Source: Pseudomonadota bacterium (GTDB taxonomy: Bacteria > Pseudomonadota > Alphaproteobacteria > UBA2966 > CAIVPW01). From it: a stretch of 19,019 nt of DNA. The notes beneath the pieces are model-generated. The model searched no databases. It saw only the letters and a list, made by a program, of their open reading frames with translations, and had not been told where the DNA came from. The position numbers were made by a program, and so were the translations under genes. Position 1 is the stretch's first letter. Each line of letters begins with the position of its first letter. The stretch lies in contig JAQBXG010000005.1 of NCBI GenBank assembly GCA_027625125.1, positions 1 through 19,019 on the forward strand. Reading direction: 5' to 3'. Positions 14,022-19,019 of this stretch are shown here, piece by piece.

Positions 14022-16249
14022 CAGCGGTCCTCCTCGGGCCGTTGCCCGGACATATAGGCCGGCAGCCACGCTTCGTTGACCGCCGCAAGTTCCTGAACCG
14101 ATATGGGCCAATCGCCGTTCACTGTCAAATCTCCGCCACCGGCACGGCCGATCACGCGGGCCGGCACGCCGGCGGTGGCGGCTTCGGCGACCAGGTCGGC
14201 GGCGGTTGCGGCAGGGACGCCAAGCACATAGCGGCCCTGGTCCTCGCCGAACAACACGGCAAACAGCGGCAGCGCCTCCGATTCCAGATGCAGCGCCGCG
14301 CCCGTTCCTCCGGCGATCGCCATTTCCGCGACCGCGACGTACAGGCCGCCGTCGGATATGTCGTGGCATGCGTCCACCCGCCCGCCGGCGATCAGTCGGC
14401 GCACGAAATCCCCGTGCATTCGTTCCGCTGCCAGATCAACCGGCGGCGGCGCGCCCTCTTCGCGTCCGACGATTTCGCGCAAGTACAACGATGCACCCAG
14501 GTGGCCCGCCGTCGTGCCGATCAGCACCAATGCATCGCCGTCCGCGATCGCCATGCCGGCGGTCCGGTCCAGGTCGTCGACCAGACCCACACCGCCGATT
14601 TGCGGCGTCGGCTGGATCGCGGCGCCTTCGGTCTCGTTGTAGAACGAGACGTTGCCCGAAACGACCGGCATGTCCAGCGCTGCGCAGGCATCCGCAATCC
14701 CCTGTATTCCGGCGACAAACTGCCCCATCACCTCGGGCCGTTCGGGGCTGCCGAAGTTCAGGCAGTCGGTGATCGCCAGCGGCCGGGCGCCGACGGCGGT
14801 CAGATTGCGCCACACCTCCGCCACCGCCTGCATCGCGCCGGTGCGGGGGTCGGCCTGGCAGTACCTGGGCGTGCAGTCGGTGGTCACCGCCAGACCGCGA
14901 TCGGTGCCGTGAATGCGGACCACGGCGGCGTCGCCGCCGGGGCGGCGAACCGTATCCGCCATCACCATATGATCGTATTGCTCCCACACCCAGCGTTTCG
15001 ATGCCAGGTCGGGACACGACAGTAGTTTCCGCAGCGCGTCAGGCGGCGGCAGCATCTCCGCTACCGCGTCTGCGGCCAGCATCGGCGCGGCGGCGGGCGC
15101 GCGCCAGGGCCGGTCATATTCCGGCGAGGCCTCCGCCAGTGGCGCAATCGGCATGTCGGCGGCAATCTCGCCGCCGTGGCGCAGCACCAACCGGCCGGTT
15201 TCGGTCAGGCGGCCGACCACCGCGAAGTCGAGCTCCCATTTCTCGAAGATGCGCCGCGCTGCGTCCTCGGCCCCTTGCCGCAGCACCATCAGCATGCGCT
15301 CCTGGCTTTCGGACAGCATGATTTCATAGGCGCTCATGCCGGTTTCCCGCTGCGGCACCGCGTCCAGGTCCAGCTCCAGGCCCAGGCCGCCCTTGCCGGC
15401 CATCTCGAACGACGAACTCGTCAGCCCCGCCGCGCCCATGTCCTGAATTGCGACTATGGCGTCGGTGGCCATCAGCTCCAGACAGGCCTCGATCAACAGT
15501 TTTTCGGTGAACGGATCGCCGACCTGCACGGTCGGGCGTTTGGCCTCGACCTCGCCACCGAACGACGCCGAGGCCATTGTCGCGCCGTGGATGCCGTCAC
15601 GGCCGGTCTTCGACCCCACGTACACCACCGGATTGCCCGGTCCGGCGGCGCGGGAATAGAAGACGCGGTCGGCGTCGGCAATGCCGACGGTCATCGCGTT
15701 CACCAGATTGTTGCCGTTATTGCTGCTGTGAAACGTGCATTCGCCGCCGACTGTCGGCACGCCGACGCAGTTGCCGTATCCGCCGACGCCGGCGACGACG
15801 CCCCTGACCAGGTGCCGGGTTTTCGCATGGTCGGGGCTTCCAAATCTGAGCGCGTTCAGGTTGGCGACCGGGCGCGCGCCCATGGTGAACACGTCGCGCA
15901 AAATGCCGCCGACCCCGGTGGCTGCGCCCTGATAGGGTTCGATATAGGACGGGTGGTTGTGGCTTTCCATCTTGAACACCGCCACCTGGCCGCCACCGAT
16001 ATCAACGATGCCGGCGTTTTCGCCGGGTCCGCAAACGACCCATGGCGCCTTGGTCGGCAGGGTCCGCAGCCACTTCTTCGAGCTCTTGTACGAGCAATGC
16101 TCGCTCCACATCACGGAGAACAGCCCAAGCTCGGTGATATTGGGCTCGCGCCCCAGAATCGACAGGCTTAGCGCGTACTCGGCGTCCGACAGGCCGAACT
16201 CGCGGGCGATTTCGGGCATGGTGCGCGCGGCGGCGGCCGAGGGACTCAT
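14021..16249 (-). CDS. purL: Phosphoribosylformylglycinamidine synthase subunit PurL (small type)
   Basis: 742-residue synthetase subunit of FGAM synthase, step 4 of de novo purine synthesis. It uses ATP and ammonia delivered from PurQ through a complex that needs PurS. This is the small PurL; the 1300-residue gammaproteobacterial fusion contains its own glutaminase. Motifs include MWSEHCSYKSSK at 47-58 (catalytic His51), FKMESHNHPS at 92-101, GAATGVGGILRDVFTMGARP at 108-127, the conserved GGECTFHSSNNGNN, and AIQDMGAAGLTSSS. The C-terminal ATP-lyase half includes DCLNFGSPERPEVM and HDISDGGL. The start ATG 16249 overlaps the purQ stop by 4 bp (ATGA); a second ATG ten codons in is less likely. 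The stop overlaps bolA by one base. Confidence 0.98.
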   Translation of the reverse strand: MSPSAAAARTMPEIAREFGLSDAEYALSLSILGREPNITELGLFSVMWSEHCSYKSSKKWLRTLPTKAPWVVCGPGENAGIVDIGGGQVAVFKMESHNHPSYIEPYQGAATGVGGILRDVFTMGARPVANLNALRFGSPDHAKTRHLVRGVVAGVGGYGNCVGVPTVGGECTFHSSNNGNNLVNAMTVGIADADRVFYSRAAGPGNPVVYVGSKTGRDGIHGATMASASFGGEVEAKRPTVQVGDPFTEKLLIEACLELMATDAIVAIQDMGAAGLTSSSFEMAGKGGLGLELDLDAVPQRETGMSAYEIMLSESQERMLMVLRQGAEDAARRIFEKWELDFAVVGRLTETGRLVLRHGGEIAADMPIAPLAEASPEYDRPWRAPAAAPMLAADAVAEMLPPPDALRKLLSCPDLASKRWVWEQYDHMVMADTVRRPGGDAAVVRIHGTDRGLAVTTDCTPRYCQADPRTGAMQAVAEVWRNLTAVGARPLAITDCLNFGSPERPEVMGQFVAGIQGIADACAALDMPVVSGNVSFYNETEGAAIQPTPQIGGVGLVDDLDRTAGMAIADGDALVLIGTTAGHLGASLYLREIVGREEGAPPPVDLAAERMHGDFVRRLIAGGRVDACHDISDGGLYVAVAEMAIAGGTGAALHLESEALPLFAVLFGEDQGRYVLGVPAATAADLVAEAATAGVPARVIGRAGGGDLTVNGDWPISVQELAAVNEAWLPAYMSGQRPEEDR

Positions 16250-16935
16250 GCCAGAGCCTGGACGAGGCCGGCAAACATCCGCGCGCCGTCGGCGCCGCCG
16301 AGCCGCGGGTCCGCCAGCCGCTCCGGGTGCGGCATCAGCCCCAGCACATTGCGCCGCTCGTTCAGTATCCCGGCGATGTCGTCGACCGAGCCGTTGGGGT
16401 TAGCGCCGCCGCCGACTTCGCCCGCGGGATTGCAATAGCGGAAGGCGATGCGGTCGCCGTCCTCCAGCGCACGCACCGTATCCGGGTCGGCGCGAAAGTT
16501 GCCGTCGTGGTGGGCGATTGGAAAGCGGACCACCTCGCCCGGGCGATAGGCGCGCGTATGCACGCTGTCGGCGGTCTCCACGCGCAACCAGACGTCGCGG
16601 CATACGAACGCCAGACCCGAGTTCCTGAGCAGCGCCCCGGGCAAAAGCCCGCATTCGGTCAGAATCTGAAAACCGTTGCAGATGCCCAGCACCGGCACGC
16701 CTGCCCCGGCGCGGGCGCGCACCTCGCGCATTACCGGCGACTGCGCCGCCATTGCGCCGGCGCGCAAATAGTCGCCGTACGAAAAGCCGCCCGGCAGCAC
16801 TATCAAGTCCGCCAGCGGCAGGTCGGTTTCCCTGTGCCAGATCATCAGCGGCGGTTTTCCGGCCGCCCGTTCCAGCGCCACGGCGACGTCGCGGTCACAG
16901 TTGGACCCGGGGAACACGATCACCACCGCCTGCAT
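16246..16935 (-). CDS. purQ: Phosphoribosylformylglycinamidine synthase subunit PurQ (glutaminase)
   Basis: 229-residue class I glutamine amidotransferase that supplies ammonia to PurL. The nucleophile is Cys86 in VLGICNGFQ. The catalytic pair is His203 and Glu205 in MPHPER. The N-terminus VIVFPGSNCDRD and the segment LPGGFSYGDYLRAGAMAA are typical of PurQ. FPIAHHDGNF and YCNPAGEVGGGANPNGS are further family signatures. The start is ATG 16935 with GGAG about 7 nt upstream, in the 15-nt gap after purS. The end overlaps purL by 4 bp, so production of the two subunits is probably coupled. Confidence 0.98.
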   Translation of the reverse strand: MQAVVIVFPGSNCDRDVAVALERAAGKPPLMIWHRETDLPLADLIVLPGGFSYGDYLRAGAMAAQSPVMREVRARAGAGVPVLGICNGFQILTECGLLPGALLRNSGLAFVCRDVWLRVETADSVHTRAYRPGEVVRFPIAHHDGNFRADPDTVRALEDGDRIAFRYCNPAGEVGGGANPNGSVDDIAGILNERRNVLGLMPHPERLADPRLGGADGARMFAGLVQALA

Positions 16936-16950
16936 CCACGCGCTCCGGTG

Positions 16951-17193
16951 TCAGATGCCGAGTTCGACCGTGTAGTCCTCGATCACCCTGTTGGCCAACA
17001 GCCGCTCGCACATCGACCGGACGGATTCTTCGGCGCGCCTGGCGTCGGTTTCCGCCAGCTCGATTTCGATGACCTTGCCCTGGCGCACTCCGGCGACGCC
17101 GGCAAATCCCATCTGTTCCAGCGCATTGGCGATGGCTTTTCCCTGCGGGTCCAGCACGCCCTGTTTCAAGGTGATCTCGACGCGCGCTTTCAC
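16951..17193 (-). CDS. purS: Phosphoribosylformylglycinamidine synthase subunit PurS
   Basis: 80-residue protein that bridges PurL and PurQ in the FGAM synthase complex and channels ammonia. The sequence matches the small beta-alpha-beta fold of PurS: VEITLKQGVLDPQGKAI at 5-21, then GFAGVAGVRQGKVIEIEL, then a C-terminal CERLLANRVIEDY. Length is typical. It starts with GTG 17193, 6 nt after the purC stop, with little room for a separate ribosome site; translation probably follows on from purC. Its presence agrees with the small form of PurL in this operon. Confidence 0.96.
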   Translation of the reverse strand: MKARVEITLKQGVLDPQGKAIANALEQMGFAGVAGVRQGKVIEIELAETDARRAEESVRSMCERLLANRVIEDYTVELGI

Positions 17194-17199
17194 GGCGGG

Positions 17200-17967
17200 C
17201 TACTGCATCAACTTGGGCGCCTGGATGTCCCGCGGGCCGCTCTCGGGCAGGATTCCCAACCGCTGCGCGACCTCCTGGTAGGCCTCGGCGACACGATCCA
17301 TGTCCTGGCGAAAGCGGTCCTTGTCCATGCGTTCGCTGGTCCGGGAGTCCCAAAGGCGGCAGGAATCGGGGCTGATTTCGTCGGCCAGGATGATGCTCAT
17401 CTCGTCGTTCTGATTATAGAACCGCCCGAACTCGATGCGGAAGTCCACCAGTCGAATGCCGACGCCAAGAAAAAGCCCCGACAGGAAGTCGTTGATGCGC
17501 AGCGAAAGTTGCATCATCTCGTCAAGCTCGTGGGGAGTCGCCCATCCGAACGCCGTGATGTGCTCTTCCGACACAAATGGATTGCTGAGTTCCTTCGCCT
17601 TGTAGCGGAACTCGACAATCGAGCGGGGCAGCGTGGTGCCCTCGGGGATCGCCAAACGTGTGGCGATCGAACCCGCGGCGACGTTCCGCACTACCACCTC
17701 GAGCGGGATGATCTCGACCTCCCGCACCAGTTGTTCGCGCATGTTCAGGCGGCGCACGAAATGGGTGGGGATACCGATATCCCCCAGGCACGTCATCAGG
17801 TATTCGGAAATGCGGTTGTTCAACACACCCTTGCCGGTGATCGTGCCGATCTTCTTGTTGTTGAACGCGGACGCATCGTCCTTGAAATACTGGACGATTG
17901 TGCCCGGTTCCGGCCCCTCGAACAGAACCTTGCCCTTGCCTTCGTAGATTTGCCTGCGTCGCGACAT
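17200..17967 (-). CDS. purC: Phosphoribosylaminoimidazole-succinocarboxamide synthase (SAICAR synthetase)
   Basis: 255 residues, normal length. It ligates aspartate to CAIR with ATP, in the step just before PurB. Recognisable segments are QIYEGKGKVLFEG at 6-18 (ATP-binding hairpin), FKDDASAFNNKK, then EVVVRNVAAGSIATRLAIPEG (the signature region), LVDFRIEFGRF and ILADEISPDSCRLWD, which holds the Mg/ATP-site acids. The frame is open 47 codons further upstream, but homology starts at ATG 17967 (MSRRRQIYEG), with an AGG about 7 nt before it. It is the first gene of purC-purS-purQ-purL-bolA-grxD and diverges from the DUF1476 gene across 193 bp. I found no convincing promoter on this strand. Confidence 0.97.
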   Translation of the reverse strand: MSRRRQIYEGKGKVLFEGPEPGTIVQYFKDDASAFNNKKIGTITGKGVLNNRISEYLMTCLGDIGIPTHFVRRLNMREQLVREVEIIPLEVVVRNVAAGSIATRLAIPEGTTLPRSIVEFRYKAKELSNPFVSEEHITAFGWATPHELDEMMQLSLRINDFLSGLFLGVGIRLVDFRIEFGRFYNQNDEMSIILADEISPDSCRLWDSRTSERMDKDRFRQDMDRVAEAYQEVAQRLGILPESGPRDIQAPKLMQ

Positions 17968-18014
17968 GTCGGACCTGCGGGGGTTGGAGGCGCGCCGCCG
18001 CGCGGGGCGCAACT

Positions 18015-18069
18015 TAGCCGAATTCAAATGGGGGCACAACGAAGCCCCGGCAAGGCAAACTAGCCGAAT
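18015..18069. repeat. Pair of 9-bp direct repeats in the purC/DUF1476 divergent region
   Basis: TAGCCGAAT occurs at 18015-18023 and 18061-18069, 46 bp apart. Between them GGGGC (18031-18035) and GCCCC (18044-18048) form an inverted repeat. The layout could be an operator for purC, for the divergent gene, or for both; I do not recognise a known regulator site. Confidence 0.3.
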
Positions 18070-18095
18070 ATCCCGAATTCGCGGCTCCGGCGCGA

Positions 18096-18124
18096 TTGAT
18101 TCGGCCACCGTCTGCGGCTATGCC
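18096..18124 (+). promoter_or_regulatory. Candidate promoter for the DUF1476 gene
   Basis: TTGATT (18096-18101) and TATGCC (18119-18124) are separated by exactly 17 bp. The -35 matches at 4/6 positions and the -10 at 3/6. The predicted start near 18131 leaves about 30 nt before the ATG at 18161. Confidence 0.4.
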
Positions 18125-18160
18125 TAGGGGCTACACCAGCACCCGGGAGCAGCGCGAAAT

Positions 18161-18481
18161 ATGGCCACCTTCGACGATCGGGAGAAGGCCTTCGAGGGCA
18201 AATACGCTCACGACGAGGAAGTCGGGTTCAAGGTCACGGCCCGCCGGAATCGCCTTCTGGGCCTGTGGGCGGCCGAAGTGATGGGCCTGAGCGGCCAGGA
18301 CGCCGAGGCCTATGCGATGGAGGTCGTGGATTCGGACTTCGAGCGGACCGGGGAAGAGGACGTGTTCGAAAAGGTCTGGGGTGACCTGCAAAAGAACCAA
18401 GCATCCGTGTCGGAGCACCAGGTGCGCCGTCAGATGGAAGCGCTGCGCAAGACGGCCCGCGAACAGATCAGCACCGAGTAG
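18161..18481 (+). CDS. DUF1476 protein, F1-ATPase zeta-subunit-type inhibitor homologue
   Basis: 106-residue acidic, mostly helical cytosolic protein with no signal peptide or membrane segment. The N-terminus MATFDDREKAFEGKYAHDEE is the hallmark of DUF1476. It is followed by FKVTARRNRLLGLWAAEVMGLSG and a C-terminal helical half ending VRRQMEALRKTAREQI. Known: the Paracoccus denitrificans member (zeta subunit) binds F1FO-ATP synthase through its N-terminal region and inhibits ATP hydrolysis. In other Alphaproteobacteria the inhibitory effect is weaker, so activity here is inference. The family is essentially alphaproteobacterial, making it a good taxonomic marker. The start is ATG 18161, with GGGAG about 12 nt upstream. 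It diverges from purC and converges on purB. Confidence 0.93.
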   Translation: MATFDDREKAFEGKYAHDEEVGFKVTARRNRLLGLWAAEVMGLSGQDAEAYAMEVVDSDFERTGEEDVFEKVWGDLQKNQASVSEHQVRRQMEALRKTAREQISTE

Positions 18482-18493
18482 CCCGGGGGGCGG

Positions 18494-18505
18494 GCCGGCG
18501 CCGGC
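18494..18505. terminator. GC palindrome between convergent DUF1476 and purB genes
   Basis: GCCGGCGCCGGC is a perfect 12-bp palindrome in the 28-bp gap between the two stop codons. It could slow both converging polymerases, but no T-tract follows on either strand, so intrinsic termination is doubtful. Confidence 0.25.
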
Positions 18506-18509
18506 GGCC

Positions 18510-19019
18510 TCAGTCGCCGAACACGCGCGCGAAGATCGTATCCACGTGCCGCGTGTGGGCTTCCAGATCGAACGCGGCGGCCAGCGCCGCATCGTCGACG
18601 ATACCGGCAACCCGCGAATCCGCCCGCAGTACGTCCCGCAGCGAGCCGCCGTCGTTCCATACCTTGCCGGCACATTCCTGCACCACGCGATAGGCGTCCT
18701 CGCGGCTCATTCCGGCCTGGGTCAGCGCCAGCAGCACGCCTTGCGAGAACACCAGCCCGCCGAGGCTGTCGAGGTTGGCGCGCATGCGGTCTGGATGCAC
18801 GACCAGCTTGTCGATGACCCCGGCCAGGCGCGCCAGCGCAAAATCGAGGGCGATGGTCGCGTCGGGGGCAAAGACCCGTTCGACCGCCGAGTGGGAAATG
18901 TCGCGCTCGTGCCACAGGGCGATGTTTTCCATCGCCGGCGCCACCGCGGCGCGGACGACGCGGGCCAAGCCGGTCAGGTTTTCGGTAAGGATCGGGTTGC
19001 GCTTGTGCGGCATCGCTGA
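18510..19019 (-). CDS. purB: Adenylosuccinate lyase, C-terminal part (runs off the window)
   Basis: About 169 C-terminal residues of a fumarase/aspartase-superfamily lyase; the N-terminal part lies beyond the right edge. PurB acts twice in purine synthesis, splitting SAICAR (the PurC product) and adenylosuccinate, with release of fumarate. The visible sequence begins with the superfamily signature SAMPHKRNP, the flexible catalytic loop. Then come ENIALWHERDISHSAVER, typical of PurB, LGGLVFSQGVLLAL and the C-terminal all-helical domain with AYRVVQECAGK. The family assignment is therefore firm despite truncation. It lies on the purC strand but is separated from purC by the oppositely oriented DUF1476 gene, so it is transcribed independently of, or read through into, antisense of that gene. 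Confidence 0.95.
   Translation of the reverse strand, partial: SAMPHKRNPILTENLTGLARVVRAAVAPAMENIALWHERDISHSAVERVFAPDATIALDFALARLAGVIDKLVVHPDRMRANLDSLGGLVFSQGVLLALTQAGMSREDAYRVVQECAGKVWNDGGSLRDVLRADSRVAGIVDDAALAAAFDLEAHTRHVDTIFARVFGD

Noticed and set aside
14015..18063. Plus-strand frames of 330-580 codons opposite the pur genes
   Set aside because: They mirror purL, purQ and purC codons, have no ribosome sites or recognisable domains, and the opposite strand is clearly coding.
17968..18108. 47-codon upstream extension of purC
   Set aside because: SAICAR synthetases start close to the EGKGK motif; the extension has no homology and covers the operator-like repeats.

Overview
This window is a GC-rich, gene-dense stretch of an alphaproteobacterial chromosome, probably from Rhodospirillales or a relative. 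The taxonomic clues are: a DUF1476 gene (the alphaproteobacterial F1-ATPase zeta-type inhibitor) between purB and purC; the order purC-purS-purQ-purL-bolA-grxD; a small, PurS/PurQ-dependent PurL; ribosomal protein S4 without zinc cysteines; and the run cysS-cimA-trmJ-rpsD. Nearly everything is housekeeping, and I see no cryptic multi-gene system, CRISPR array, prophage or defence island.

Left edge (1-1080): positions 1-64 look like the end of an insertion sequence, possibly IS21-like. It appears to cut a VOC/glyoxalase-family gene after about 25 codons. Next on the minus strand come tRNA-Val(CAC), with a good promoter of its own, and a phosphoglycolate-phosphatase-type HAD hydrolase (gph).

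Plus-strand block (1185-12088): glmU-glmS make UDP-GlcNAc precursors. They are followed by a hairpin and a candidate promoter, then class II DAHP synthase (shikimate entry), glutamine-dependent NAD+ synthetase, cysS, citramalate synthase (cimA), a SpoU-family RNA methyltransferase (trmJ-like) and rpsD. rpsD has the best promoter in the window and ends at a strong terminator. cysS/cimA overlap by 4 bp, and most other spacings are short.

Minus-strand block (17967 down to 12150): purC-purS-purQ-purL, the central de novo purine steps, runs into bolA and grxD, an Fe-S/iron-sensing pair. After a hairpin comes an MFS transporter. purQ/purL overlap by 4 bp and purL/bolA by 1 bp. The transporter and rpsD converge on a shared bidirectional terminator.

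Right edge: a DUF1476 gene diverges from purC and converges on purB, which runs off the window.

Points worth a second look are: the IS-disrupted VOC gene; a Gln in place of the second metal-binding His of CimA; uridyltransferase motif changes in GlmU; a three-armed terminator between rpsD and the transporter; an attenuator-like rpsD leader; and two promoters whose -35 box contains the stop codon of the preceding gene.
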